Shown piece by piece: positions 17,858-26,296 of a stretch of DNA of 64,000 nucleotides. The notes beneath the pieces were generated by a model. It made no database searches, had not been told where the DNA came from, and saw nothing but the letters and a program-made list of their open reading frames with translations. Origin of the DNA: Alphaproteobacteria bacterium. Its GTDB lineage: Bacteria > Pseudomonadota > Alphaproteobacteria > Micavibrionales > Micavibrionaceae. Every line of letters starts with the position of its first letter. Position 1 is the stretch's first letter. Location of the stretch: assembly GCA_024279035.1 (NCBI GenBank), contig JAJRSA010000013.1, forward strand, positions 1 through 64,000, given 5' to 3'. Made by a program: the position numbers and the translations under genes.

Positions 17858-19738
17858 ATGAGTATCTCCATCTCGTTTTCTCTTTGGCTCCTCGCTTTTT
17901 TCTTGAGCTTTACGTTTCTTCCTGCCTATCAAAGTGAAATGATGGGGGTCTCCCTCCTGACGGTGTTGTTGGCAGGTTTGATGTCTTTATATGGCGGATT
18001 ACAGAGAGGATATTGGAGCCTCCCAAAAGACAAAACACTTCTTGTGGGAGGGCTGTTTTGGCTGTTGGTACTGGGCAGTGTTCTCTGGTCACAGATTCAA
18101 TGGATTAGCTTTGTACAGTTTTGGGTATTTTCCTGTTTACCGTTGAGTGTTCTTTTCTTTGTGAGGCGAGAGACAGAGTTTATAACCAGAGCACTTGTTA
18201 TGTTCATGACAACACTTGCTCTTTTGGCTTTGGCTCAATTTTATTATATGCCTGAAATGCTCTATGAGGGGCGCGTGAAATGGCCATTACAAAATCCAAA
18301 TAGCTTGGGGGCTGTTTTTTCTCTTGGGGCTTTTTTGGCGCTGGGACAAGCGTTTAAAACACGCTCAAAAAGCGATTTTTTCTTTTTTATGCTCATTGTT
18401 TTGGGGGTGGTTTCTACAGGGAGCCGAGGGGCATTAGGGGCTTTTATCATCATGGCGTGTTGCGCGCTCTTCCTTTTGAGAAAAGACATTGTATGGAAGA
18501 AAGTGGGTATGGTTGTTCTGGCTTTAGCGGGGCTCACTCTCGTGATCACTGCAACGGGTGTGCGACCTGATAATATGGCGGTGGTTTCAACCGTACAGAC
18601 GGTGACAGGAGAGCATTCTTTGTTGTGGTCTCGCGGAGATATATGGCGCTCAACATGGCTGATGATCCAAGACCATCCATGGTTAGGGACAGGGGTTGGC
18701 ACATTTTCTCAGTTTTACGAGGCACACCGTGCCCCACAAGAATTTTCTGCGGGCATGATGGCGCATAATGATCCATTGCAGTTTTGGGCAGAAATGGGTG
18801 TTGGTGCATTTGTTTTATTTTATCTTTTTGGGTTTTTAATGTGCAGACGTACGTGGAAAGCCCTGTCTGTGGCCCAAGAGTATCCCGCACGTTTAAATAT
18901 TATTATGCCTGTGTGCGCGCTGGGCGCGATGGTTGCCCATAGTCATGTCTCTTTTAATCTCCATACGATCCCTATTTTGTTTCTCTCTGGTTTATTACTG
19001 GCGATGTGGAGTGTTGCGACAAGTATTGTCTTAAAGACAGGCAATTATGATATACGCCTTCCTAAAATCCTCTCCCGACACTATGCGGAATTTTTACTTG
19101 TGGCGAGTGGATTGATTTTAGCTCTTGCCATTGTCCCTCCTTTTGTCTCCAACTATCATATAAAAAAGGCCAGTCAATATAGCTTTGAGCAAGAGACAAG
19201 CGTTTTTGTGCATCATGTCAATCAAGCAGATAAATGGTCGTTTGGGAGGAGTGCGCAACCTTATATTTTGGCCGCACCCATTCAAATGGCTATGTTAGAG
19301 CAAGATATTGATATTTTAATGTCCGCAGATAAAAAGAAGAGCATTGCACAAATTGAAACTCTTTTGAAACGGGCGCACGCTCTGAATCCTCGGGCGGTGG
19401 GTGTTCATTATAATCGCGCGTTATTGGCGCAGTTGTTAACAAGAGATGATCTTGTATATGGAGAGATTGACCGTCATTTGGAGCACGCTCTGCACTATAA
19501 GCCAAAGCATTTACCATCACGGCTGTGGCTTGTTGAGCGGTATGAAGAAAGAGAAGAGTTTGTCAAAGCGCTAGAAATCATGGAGGCAGGACTAAGTTGG
19601 TGTAAACGCCAAACGCATGAAGCTTATATGTGCTATAATAAAATGGCTACACTGTTATTGGCCAATGGAGATATTGAAGGCTCTACGCAGATGCTCCATA
19701 AAGTCAGAGATATACAAAAAAAGAGAAAAGACTTATAA
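17858..19738 (+). CDS. O-antigen ligase-like (Wzy_C) membrane protein with TPR tail
   Basis: A 626-aa polytopic inner-membrane protein. Around ten hydrophobic helices surround a Wzy/WaaL core (STGSRGALGAF, then the periplasmic-loop region WLGTGVGTFSQFYEAH with a conserved His further on), followed by a soluble helical C-terminus resembling TPRs (about residues 480-620). Such proteins ligate or polymerise glycans on lipid carriers in the periplasm; substrate is unknown. I chose ATG at 17858, after GAAGAAAG; a start at 17834 would overlap holC by 19 bp. Confidence 0.8.
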   Translation: MSISISFSLWLLAFFLSFTFLPAYQSEMMGVSLLTVLLAGLMSLYGGLQRGYWSLPKDKTLLVGGLFWLLVLGSVLWSQIQWISFVQFWVFSCLPLSVLFFVRRETEFITRALVMFMTTLALLALAQFYYMPEMLYEGRVKWPLQNPNSLGAVFSLGAFLALGQAFKTRSKSDFFFFMLIVLGVVSTGSRGALGAFIIMACCALFLLRKDIVWKKVGMVVLALAGLTLVITATGVRPDNMAVVSTVQTVTGEHSLLWSRGDIWRSTWLMIQDHPWLGTGVGTFSQFYEAHRAPQEFSAGMMAHNDPLQFWAEMGVGAFVLFYLFGFLMCRRTWKALSVAQEYPARLNIIMPVCALGAMVAHSHVSFNLHTIPILFLSGLLLAMWSVATSIVLKTGNYDIRLPKILSRHYAEFLLVASGLILALAIVPPFVSNYHIKKASQYSFEQETSVFVHHVNQADKWSFGRSAQPYILAAPIQMAMLEQDIDILMSADKKKSIAQIETLLKRAHALNPRAVGVHYNRALLAQLLTRDDLVYGEIDRHLEHALHYKPKHLPSRLWLVERYEEREEFVKALEIMEAGLSWCKRQTHEAYMCYNKMATLLLANGDIEGSTQMLHKVRDIQKKRKDL

Positions 19739-19798
19739 AAATACTGGATATTTTATATGACCATGCGATGATGAGCTTGAATTAACGAGAAAAGATCA

Positions 19799-20284
19799 AT
19801 GACTGAAGATGACACCCTAAGATATGATAAAATGGTTGAAAATGCTCTGCGCGGTGTTGTGCGTGGTGCTGTACAAGAGATTGTAGAGAACGGTCTTCCT
19901 GGAGACCACCATTTCTATATTACCTTTTTAACGGAATATCCTGGGGTTGAAATTCCAGAGTATCTCCACGAGCGTTATCCAGGAGAAATGACCATTGTTC
20001 TCCAGTTTCAATTTGAAGATCTCTATGTCGATGATGAAGTTTTAAAGGTCTCTTTGTCCTTTAATAATAAGCCAGAGTTACTCATTGTTCCCCTCGCAGC
20101 CATTAGCATTTTTGCAGACCCGTCTGTCAATTTTGCCCTCCAGTTTCAGCCTCTTGACCCTGAACATGGAGACCTCCCTGATCCCGATGGAGGTGGATCT
20201 AATGAGGACAAGGCTGATAACTCAAAAGAAGAGGAGACAAAAGGTGAAGTTGTGTCTCTTGATCAATTCCGCAAGAAAAAATGA
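19799..20284 (+). CDS. sspB: SspB-like ClpXP adaptor (alphaproteobacterial type)
   Basis: This 161-aa protein matches the alpha-class SspB, which tethers ssrA-tagged and other substrates to the ClpXP protease. The folded domain includes HHFYITFLTEYPGVEIP and MTIVLQFQFEDL. It is followed by an acidic flexible linker and the C-terminal ClpX-binding tail EVVSLDQFRKKK, which is diagnostic. The gene stands alone on the + strand between the O-antigen-ligase-like gene and a hydrolase gene. Confidence 0.95.
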   Translation: MTEDDTLRYDKMVENALRGVVRGAVQEIVENGLPGDHHFYITFLTEYPGVEIPEYLHERYPGEMTIVLQFQFEDLYVDDEVLKVSLSFNNKPELLIVPLAAISIFADPSVNFALQFQPLDPEHGDLPDPDGGGSNEDKADNSKEEETKGEVVSLDQFRKKK

Positions 20285-20286
20285 AA

Positions 20287-20339
20287 ACAGGAAAGATAGG
20301 TCTCTCTAGTAAACTAAAGAGAACCATACCTTTTCCTGT
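20287..20339. repeat. Long imperfect hairpin after sspB
   Basis: ACAGGAAA at 20287 pairs with TTTTCCTGT at 20331-20339, and inner segments around CTCT and AGAG extend the stem. It begins 2 bases after the sspB stop and is a plausible 3'-end hairpin, but no T-run follows, so I do not call it an intrinsic terminator. The remaining bases up to the next gene show nothing else clear. Confidence 0.35.
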
Positions 20340-20545
20340 GGGGAGGGGAAACTTAAGCTATTTAAACTAGTCTAATCTGCATTTGTGTATAACAACACAC
20401 CATCTATATATCGTCGTTATCCGTTGCAGTTGACCTGTAATTAACCCTTTCTTTGCAAAAAAGAAAGTTTTTTGTTCGCATATAAGATATGCGTTTATTG
20501 TATATCAAACTAAAAGAGGTGCTGACCTCCCTGTTAAGGATCCAA

Positions 20546-21484
20546 ATGAATAATTTTGCTGAAAAAGAAGAGGGGAAGGTTTTTATTGTGAAGGGTGTTT
20601 GCGTTGATAAAGAGCGCCAAGATCACCCTGTGCTCTATAAAATTTATGGGATTGATAACCCTGATCTCGGGAAACGTCCGTTAATTGTTTGGTCTCATGG
20701 CTTAGGGGGAAGTCGTGAAGGGGCGGGGTTCATTAGTCGTTTTTTGGCGCAATATGGTTATTTAATAATGCATGTTCAGCATGTGGGGACGGATGTGTCG
20801 TTGTGGGAGGGCAAAGATGGGCATCCGTGGGATGTTATTCGTGCGACAGATATCACGCGAGAAATGACTTTAAATCGCTATCAGGATATTCCTTTTCTTC
20901 TTGATCAACTCCCTATTTTAGAAGCAGAGCACACTCTTATTCGCAATCAAGTTGATTATGATCGCTTGGGGGTCTCTGGGCATTCCTTTGGAGCCTTAAC
21001 AGCACAAGTAATGGCAGGGCAAATCTTTCCTGACGAGAGCCATAAGCTTGTCTCCTATAAAGATGATCGCTTTAAAGCAGGAATGCTCTACAGTTTTTCT
21101 GCCATGAACCATTTAACGGATATTTCTGCGTCTGATATTTTTAGACCGATGAATATCCCTCTCTTTTTCATGACGGGGACAGAAGATGGAAGCCCTATCA
21201 CGCATTTGGACTATACCCACCGTTTACCAGCTTATCGACATACAGGCGCTATAGAGAAACATTTGCTTGTGATCCAAGATGGAGACCATATGATCTTTAC
21301 AGGAAACCGTGGAAAACTAGCGTTTAACCCGAAAAAAGATCAGCAGGAAGCTTTGATCAAATGGAGTTCACTTGCCTTTTGGGAGACATATCTTAAAGAC
21401 AGTGAATCTGCACGGTCTTGGTTAATGGGGGATGGTTTTCAGGCCTATATGTCCGATGAAGGGCAATATGAGTTTAGGACATAA
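20546..21484 (+). CDS. Alpha/beta hydrolase, predicted dienelactone hydrolase type
   Basis: A 312-aa hydrolase of the COG4188 group (dienelactone-hydrolase/PAF-acetylhydrolase-like). Motifs in order are SHGLGGSREG (oxyanion), GVSGHSFGALTAQ (nucleophile Ser), FMTGTEDGSP (acid) and DGDHMIF (catalytic His). I prefer ATG 20546, with AAGGA six bases upstream, over the ATG at 20489, which adds 19 unconserved-looking residues. No signal peptide is seen with the preferred start. It is followed by the ABC ATPase gene after 3 bp, suggesting an operon. Substrate unknown. Confidence 0.75.
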   Translation: MNNFAEKEEGKVFIVKGVCVDKERQDHPVLYKIYGIDNPDLGKRPLIVWSHGLGGSREGAGFISRFLAQYGYLIMHVQHVGTDVSLWEGKDGHPWDVIRATDITREMTLNRYQDIPFLLDQLPILEAEHTLIRNQVDYDRLGVSGHSFGALTAQVMAGQIFPDESHKLVSYKDDRFKAGMLYSFSAMNHLTDISASDIFRPMNIPLFFMTGTEDGSPITHLDYTHRLPAYRHTGAIEKHLLVIQDGDHMIFTGNRGKLAFNPKKDQQEALIKWSSLAFWETYLKDSESARSWLMGDGFQAYMSDEGQYEFRT

Positions 21485-21487
21485 GTT

Positions 21488-22423
21488 ATGGCCTTAGACG
21501 ATGCAATAGAAATTATAAATCTTAATAAGATTTATGCAGCCTCAGGAAAATCCCCTGAGAAAAAAGCGTTAGATAATATTAATTTGAATATTCCTAAAGG
21601 CTCTATCTTTGGACTTTTAGGGCCAAATGGCGCAGGAAAATCTACCTTAATCAATATTCTGGCAGGCCTTGTGTCCAAAAGCTCTGGACAGGTTAGAGTG
21701 TGGGAGAGTGATCTCGATGAGGATGCACGACACGTCAAAGCCTCTATTGGGATTGTCCCTCAAGAAATTAACTTTGATCCTTTTTTTACCCCCGCGAAGA
21801 TTCTTGATCTTCAAGCAGGTTTTTTTGGAGTCCCTAAAGCTGAACGTCAGACAGAAGACTTACTAGAATTGGTAGGCCTCTCTGACAAAGCACACGCCTA
21901 TACACGAGGGCTTTCAGGAGGTATGCGTCGTCGTTTGATGATGGCCAAAGCCATGGTACATAATCCTCCTATTTTAGTGTTGGACGAACCCACAGCAGGC
22001 GTAGATGTTGAACTCCGCCAACAACTCTGGGCCAATGTCCGAAAGCTTAATGAGGGGGGCGTGACCATTCTGCTCACCACGCATTATTTAGAAGAAGCTC
22101 AAGAAATGTGTGACACCATTGCGATTATTAATCATGGGCGCATCATTGCTCATGATGACACATCCAGTCTCTTAAGAACGATAGAGAGCAAAGAGATCCG
22201 TTTTATACTGGATCGAGATATGTCTGAAATCCCCAAGCGATTGGAGGCGTTTAACCCTCAACAGCAAGATAAGAGAACATTGAGTATTCTCTATACCCCT
22301 TCTGAGCACCCTGTTGGTGAATTTATTGATGTCCTCCAAAAGGCAGGATATTTTATTAAGGATATCTCAACAGAAGAAAGTGACTTAGAAGATGTTTTCT
22401 TGCAAATGACCAGAAAAGTATAG
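21488..22423 (+). CDS. ABC transporter ATP-binding protein (YadG/CcmA-like)
   Basis: A 311-aa ATPase with Walker A GPNGAGKST, signature LSGGMRRRL, Walker B ILVLDEPTAGVD and the switch His in TTHYLEEA. The C-terminal 80 residues are the extra domain of the ABC-2 export type (YadG-like). An ABC-2 permease would normally follow, but the next gene is an unrelated CBS protein, so the membrane partner must be encoded elsewhere. It starts 4 bp after the hydrolase stop. Confidence 0.9.
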   Translation: MALDDAIEIINLNKIYAASGKSPEKKALDNINLNIPKGSIFGLLGPNGAGKSTLINILAGLVSKSSGQVRVWESDLDEDARHVKASIGIVPQEINFDPFFTPAKILDLQAGFFGVPKAERQTEDLLELVGLSDKAHAYTRGLSGGMRRRLMMAKAMVHNPPILVLDEPTAGVDVELRQQLWANVRKLNEGGVTILLTTHYLEEAQEMCDTIAIINHGRIIAHDDTSSLLRTIESKEIRFILDRDMSEIPKRLEAFNPQQQDKRTLSILYTPSEHPVGEFIDVLQKAGYFIKDISTEESDLEDVFLQMTRKV

Positions 22424-22505
22424 GAATTATTTGTGTTTGACGCATATTTATGCTTGTATGCTCTCCATATATTAATTTTGTATTTTCATAGAAAAGGGGA
22501 AGAAT

Positions 22506-22949
22506 ATGACTCAGATTAAAGACGTGATGTCTACAAACACACAGTTTATTACACCAGAAACAACGCTTCAGGCGGCGGCTCAAATCATGGCAGATCAAGA
22601 TCTTGGTTTTTTGCCTGTTGGAGAAAATGACCGTCTGATCGGGATGATCACAGACCGTGATATGACCATACGGGCCACGGCTCAAGGGCAAAACCCTACA
22701 CAAGCCACAGCACGTGAGGTTATGACTCCAAAAACATATTACTGCTACGAAGATCAAACAACAGAGGAAATCTGTCAAAATATGTCAGATATAAAAGTCC
22801 GTCGTTTGCCAGTGGTTAACCGTGATAAGCGTCTTGTTGGTGTCGTTTCTTTCGGAGATTTAGCACAAAAATGCGAAGCGCAAGATATTGGGTCCGCCGA
22901 AAAATGTATCACAGCAGGCTGTGCCCAAAATGCTGCCAATGCGGCCTGA
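22506..22949 (+). CDS. CBS-domain protein
   Basis: A 147-aa protein made of a tandem pair of CBS domains (VMSTNTQFITPETTLQAAAQ and VMTPKTYYCYEDQTTEE), each with the typical GMITDRD or GVVSFGD end. Stand-alone CBS pairs bind adenine nucleotides and act as regulatory modules; the target is unknown. A short tail rich in Cys and Ala follows. RBS GGGGAAGA precedes the ATG. A strong intrinsic terminator follows the gene. Confidence 0.9.
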   Translation: MTQIKDVMSTNTQFITPETTLQAAAQIMADQDLGFLPVGENDRLIGMITDRDMTIRATAQGQNPTQATAREVMTPKTYYCYEDQTTEEICQNMSDIKVRRLPVVNRDKRLVGVVSFGDLAQKCEAQDIGSAEKCITAGCAQNAANAA

Positions 22950-22970
22950 TAAATCCCATTGAAGAAATTC

Positions 22971-23007
22971 AAAGGCAGTGGTATGACAATGCCACTGCCT
23001 TTTTTTA
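22971..23007 (+). terminator. Intrinsic terminator after the CBS gene
   Basis: The stem AAGGCAGTGG / CCACTGCCTT has a short loop and is followed by a run of T. It ends the CBS transcript 6 bases before tRNA-Arg begins. Confidence 0.9.
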
Positions 23008-23012
23008 TAAAT

Positions 23013-23089
23013 GCGCCCTTAGCTCAGTCGGATAGAGCGTTGGTTTCCGGAGCCAAAGGCCACAGGTTCGAATCCTGTAGGGCGCACCA
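23013..23089 (+). tRNA. tRNA-Arg (anticodon CCG)
   Basis: A complete 77-nt cloverleaf. Acceptor GCGCCCT pairs with AGGGCGC. The anticodon stem TTGGT/GCCAA holds the loop TTCCGGA with anticodon CCG, and the T arm is ACAGG-TTCGAAT-CCTGT. CCA is encoded. The 3' part is the integration site of the mobile element that follows, and 57 nt of it recur at the element's far end. No terminator follows this copy; one is found beyond the far copy. Confidence 0.96.
23033..23089 (+). other. Left attachment site (attL), 3' part of tRNA-Arg
   Basis: This is the 57-nt segment shared with the right end. The exact crossover cannot be placed, but the three mismatches all lie 3' of the anticodon loop, so the exchange most likely took place at or before that loop. 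The 3' half of the functional tRNA here would then be element-derived. Confidence 0.8.
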
Positions 23090-23157
23090 TTTTACTCTTT
23101 GAAATACAATAGAAAATATATTGTTTAGGTTCTTCTAATATCTATACTGAAATGGCT

Positions 23158-23179
23158 GGGCTACTCAACGGGCTACTCA
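23158..23179 (+). promoter_or_regulatory. Integrase arm-type sites, left end
   Basis: Two direct copies of GGGCTACTCA (23158-23167 and 23170-23179) are 12 bp apart start to start. The same pair with the same 12-bp spacing occurs near the right end. This is expected of arm-binding sites for the element's tyrosine integrase. Confidence 0.65.
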
Positions 23180-23214
23180 GAGTGTTATGTATGAATATAT
23201 TTTCTGTGGATTAT

Positions 23215-23529
23215 TTATTGCGGGGCGCGGTAGGTTAAAGGCGAATTCAACCACTGTTGAATATCTTTAATGCGAAAGGCTTTCTTTATTGCCTTATCTT
23301 CACTGGAAAGTTTTTCAGGAACGGGAAATGTTCCTTGATGAATACGGCGGTCAATTGTTTGCCGTGAAATTGAGCATAACTTGGCGGCTGTTTTTATTGA
23401 GACAAAAGCATTTGACTGGATCATTAATGATGCGACAAGTTGTGCCTCAAAATCAACATTTTGATTTTGCCCAGACTTCGAAAAGCTTTCACTTAACAAG
23501 TTTTTAATATCTTCCATGTAATTCTCCAA
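23215..23529 (-). CDS. AlpA-like DNA-binding protein (possible excisionase)
   Basis: A 104-aa protein with a winged-helix/HTH segment FVSIKTAAKLCSISRQTIDRR followed by HQGTFPVPEKL, the pattern of AlpA/MerR-like excisionases. It sits just inside attL and points toward it. In P4-type elements AlpA-like proteins control integrase expression and excision. This one is far from the integrase in the integrated form, but the two would be adjacent in the circular form. The N-terminal 40 residues are unassigned. Confidence 0.7.
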   Translation of the reverse strand: MENYMEDIKNLLSESFSKSGQNQNVDFEAQLVASLMIQSNAFVSIKTAAKLCSISRQTIDRRIHQGTFPVPEKLSSEDKAIKKAFRIKDIQQWLNSPLTYRAPQ

Positions 23530-24090
23530 ATAGGGAGTCTGAGAGATGAAGAGTTAGCATTCGACACCTCTCAGTTACATCCCGCCGATTAACAGGGCGC
23601 AATCCATAAAAAAGACCGCAAAGCATTTTTCATGCTAGATTGCGGCCCTATATTTATTAGACCATATCAACGTTAATAACTTGTTAACTTTCTGTTGCAT
23701 TTTATTTTATAAAATTCGTTGTATCTCAATGTCACAGCCTGTTACAGGCTTGTCATAGCTTGACGCAAGGCGCGTATCAGTGTCGTGCCTTGTCCCATCT
23801 TTTTTTATATATGCCCCAACATTATGATGAATTTGAACGCGTAGTTTTTACGTGTTCTTTTCATTTAATTTGGGATGCATTGTTGCAATAGTGGCGTGAC
23901 CACTTTGCAAGCGGAGCGAGGGAGACCCTCGATCCCATCGGTTAAGGAAAGCTTAATTATTTTGTATTAAGGTGAATATAACCGATTGCCAGATGTGGAT
24001 GGTACTACCATCCCGATCTGGGCGAAGGGGTCATTTTACATAGCCCCCGTTGCATCCCCCGTTGTAATAAACAACTTCGGAGGGAAAACA
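23530..24090. other. Hairpin-rich non-coding stretch before mobC
   Basis: No convincing gene is seen. A long hairpin at 23608-23647 (ACCGCAA...TTGCGG) is followed by a T-run when read on the - strand, so it could end a short leftward transcript. AGCCTG-tta-CAGGCT lies near 23736, and CAAGGC...GCCTTG near 23767. The candidate oriT follows at 23891. This is the usual place for an origin of transfer and its control signals. Confidence 0.5.
23891..23940. promoter_or_regulatory. Candidate origin of transfer (oriT)
   Basis: Two tight inverted repeats lie just upstream of mobC: GTGG-cgtga-CCAC (23891-23903) and CGAGGG-aga-CCCTCG (23917-23931), in the GC-richest part of an AT-rich gap. The position relative to mobC and relaxase is right for oriT. 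I do not recognise a nick site of a named plasmid family, so this is an inference from layout and symmetry. Confidence 0.4.
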
Positions 24091-24516
24091 TTGAACGAAC
24101 AAAGTTCCAATAAGCGCCCCGCACCATTTTCAATACGCTTGTCTGTAGACGAGCGTGCTGAAATCGTGCGCCGTGCTGATGCCGCTGGATTATCCATCGG
24201 CGGTTATTGGAAATCTGCTGTGTTCAATATTCCTCCTCCTCGTAAGTCGCGCCGTCCTCGTGCGGACACCGCTAAGCTGTCTGAATTGTTGGGCACCCTC
24301 GGAAGGGTTGGTAACAATATAAATCAGCTCGCCCGCACGCTCAATGCTGAGGGTTCAGTTGAAATACCTGAGCTTGTACAAGCGCTCAAGGAATTAACTG
24401 ACATGCGTGAAGCGGTCATGATTGCACTGGGTTATCAGGAGACAACCCAAGACAAAAATTCTGTTAGAAATTCTGTCAGCAATCAGGACAAGGGAGGACA
24501 GCGCCATGATCATTAA
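24091..24516 (+). CDS. mobC: MobC-family mobilization accessory protein
   Basis: A 141-aa protein with the MobC relaxosome pattern: a ribbon-helix-helix-like start (FSIRLSVDERAEIVRRADAA), then GRVGNNINQLARTLNAEG, the hallmark stretch of MobC proteins that bind oriT and help the relaxase. I chose TTG at 24091 because GGAGGG lies 6 bases upstream; the open frame extends 35 codons further but has no good start there. Its 3' end overlaps the relaxase start by 11 bp. Confidence 0.85.
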   Translation: MNEQSSNKRPAPFSIRLSVDERAEIVRRADAAGLSIGGYWKSAVFNIPPPRKSRRPRADTAKLSELLGTLGRVGNNINQLARTLNAEGSVEIPELVQALKELTDMREAVMIALGYQETTQDKNSVRNSVSNQDKGGQRHDH

Positions 24517-25858
24517 AGCATCGGAACGAGGGTCTGCCAGAAACCTTGCGAACCACTTAACCAATACCAAAGATAATGACCATGTAGAGCTGTATGAAGT
24601 GCGTGGATTAATCGGAAGTTCGCTCCATGCGGCATTACTTGAGATTGACGGTGTGTCCCAAGGGACGCAATCTAAGAAGCCTTTTTTCTCAACATCCTTT
24701 AATCCTCCCAAGAGCGAAGATGTCAGCTATGACCAGTTTGTGGCAGCTTTTGATAAGCTGGAACAAAAGCTAGGTCTAGCAGATCAGCCACGGGCGATTG
24801 TTTTTCATGAAAAGGAAGGACGAAGACACGCTCATGTGGTGTGGTCTCGCGTCGATATTGATAACATGAAAGTCATCAATATGTCCCATTTCAAGCGCAA
24901 ATGTACTGACATCTCAAGACAAATCTACCTTGAGCATGGCTGGGACATGCCCAAAGGTCTCATTGATAAGCGTGAGCGTGATCCATTCAAGATAAGCCAT
25001 GTTGAATGGCAACAGCTCAAAAGACAGGGCATTGACCCCAAAGAGATCAAGATGCTCTGCCAAAATGCGTGGAAGCATTCTGACGATTTGAAGAGCTTTA
25101 AACACGCGCTCGAAGAGCGAAGCCTGTTTTTGGCGCGGGGTGACAGGCGTGGATTTGTCATTTTGGACAATTCCAGCAAAGTTTACTCCCTGTCACGCTT
25201 TGGCGGTATTAAAACCAAAGAGCTTAAAAACAGGCTTGGAAATCCAGATCAGTTGCCGACTGTTACGGCAACGCAGGACAAAATACGCCTCAGCTTTAAT
25301 TCTGAGATATTCAGCAGGATTGCCCTGCTTAAAAAACGCCACACCGATGAAATTCAGCCCCTCCAAGATAAGAAGGCAGAGCTTGTCAGGGTACAGCGCG
25401 CCGAGCGGCGCGAGTTGTCTGAGCAACAGCGTGTAAAACGGCATCTTCTTACCAAAGAAGGTAGAGATAAATTCAGGCGCGGGGTTATGGGGTTCTTCGA
25501 TAAAGTAACAGGTAGGGAGAAGCGAATACGGCTGATTAACCAAAAAGAAACTGCAAGCCTGAAAGATAAGCAAAAGACAGCGAAGGAAGAACTGGTTTTC
25601 AGACATGGCGGAGTACGTTCCGTGCTCCAAGGCGAGTTCACGCAGGTTCGAGGCAAACAGCAAGATGAACGCACTTTGCTTGCTAAGCGCATTCATGAAT
25701 TCAGGCAGATGCAGGAACGAGAAAGAAAGAATTCTATTCGCCCTACTTTTGATCGTGCTGGGCACGATAAATCTAACGATAGGAACAGGAGTACTAATCG
25801 TACCAGAACACGATCCTCAAAACGCGCTACCCGAACTCGTGAGCGTAAACCTGAGTGA
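24506..25858 (+). CDS. Relaxase / mobilization nuclease (VirD2-like domain)
   Basis: A 450-aa relaxase that should nick oriT and lead DNA transfer. The nuclease domain occupies about the first 180 residues, with the His-rich metal motif FHEKEGRRHAHVVWSRVD. The rest is a basic, coiled region rich in Arg/Lys/Gln, ending in a disordered Arg/Thr/Ser tail. I chose ATG 24506, with GGAGGA nine bases upstream, which also fits the coupling to mobC; an upstream ATG at 24422 lies deep inside mobC. It is of the relaxase/mobilization nuclease family common in alphaproteobacterial plasmids. Confidence 0.88.
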   Translation: MIIKASERGSARNLANHLTNTKDNDHVELYEVRGLIGSSLHAALLEIDGVSQGTQSKKPFFSTSFNPPKSEDVSYDQFVAAFDKLEQKLGLADQPRAIVFHEKEGRRHAHVVWSRVDIDNMKVINMSHFKRKCTDISRQIYLEHGWDMPKGLIDKRERDPFKISHVEWQQLKRQGIDPKEIKMLCQNAWKHSDDLKSFKHALEERSLFLARGDRRGFVILDNSSKVYSLSRFGGIKTKELKNRLGNPDQLPTVTATQDKIRLSFNSEIFSRIALLKKRHTDEIQPLQDKKAELVRVQRAERRELSEQQRVKRHLLTKEGRDKFRRGVMGFFDKVTGREKRIRLINQKETASLKDKQKTAKEELVFRHGGVRSVLQGEFTQVRGKQQDERTLLAKRIHEFRQMQERERKNSIRPTFDRAGHDKSNDRNRSTNRTRTRSSKRATRTRERKPE

Positions 25859-25941
25859 CAAGGATGCATGATTTATGAGCAGTTTTTATTCGATATAAAT
25901 ACTTTCATTACATGCATAAAAGTTGGAAAACTATTGCAAAT

Positions 25942-25971
25942 GGGTACACATTTGTACCCCCATAGGGTACC
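25942..25971. promoter_or_regulatory. GGTAC-palindrome operator before the RHH gene
   Basis: GGTACA-cat-TTGTACC is followed closely by GGGTACC, giving repeated GTACC half-sites 9-38 bases upstream of the RHH gene's ATG. This is a likely autoregulatory operator for the small DNA-binding protein that follows, and so for the defence operon. Confidence 0.5.
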
Positions 25972-25979
25972 ATCTCGAA

Positions 25980-26174
25980 ATGAGTAGAAAAAATGTAGCT
26001 TTCAAAATTAGGATTGAAGAAGAGTTACGGCGTGAGTTTGTGGATACTTGTAATTCTGATGATTTAACCGCAGCACAGGTTGTTCGTCGATTTATGAGAA
26101 GCTATATTGAACGTCATAAAACTTCCCTTCAAGGTAATTTATTTCAGTCGAATGAGCCGCATCAAGAGGAGTGA
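25980..26174 (+). CDS. Small ribbon-helix-helix-type regulator
   Basis: A 64-aa protein whose core (VAFKIRIEEELRREFVDTC, then AAQVVRRFMRSYIERHK) reads as a beta strand plus two helices of the RHH/CopG-TraY class. I chose the ATG at 25980; an earlier ATG at 25923 would place the palindromic operator inside the coding region. It is the first gene of a rightward run leading into the restriction-modification operon and probably represses it. Partner toxin genes of RHH antitoxins are not apparent. Confidence 0.6.
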   Translation: MSRKNVAFKIRIEEELRREFVDTCNSDDLTAAQVVRRFMRSYIERHKTSLQGNLFQSNEPHQEE

Positions 26175-26182
26175 CTAAAAAA

Positions 26183-26296
26183 ATGCCAGAATTTATCCCC
26201 CCACACGCCAACAACCAGCAAAAGTATTTCTTAGAATTTCCAAAAAAAGGGAAGAGTTTCGCGTGGTCGTTCTCTTTTGAGGATGGTAAAGGATGA
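26183..26296 (+). CDS. 37-aa small protein coupled to the methyltransferase
   Basis: It begins MPEFIPPHANNQQKYF and ends in a Lys-rich then aromatic stretch. AGAGGAGTG lies upstream as a ribosome site. Its TGA overlaps the ATG of the methyltransferase (ATGA at 26293-26296), a classic translational-coupling junction, which argues it is translated. No family is recognised. It may be a genuine small subunit, or simply a leader peptide setting methyltransferase expression. Confidence 0.45.
   Translation: MPEFIPPHANNQQKYFLEFPKKGKSFAWSFSFEDGKG

Noticed and set aside
23013-23089. Calling the right-end copy (63897-63953) a second functional tRNA-Arg
   Set aside because: The acceptor 5' strand and D arm are missing upstream of 63897, so it cannot fold into a tRNA.
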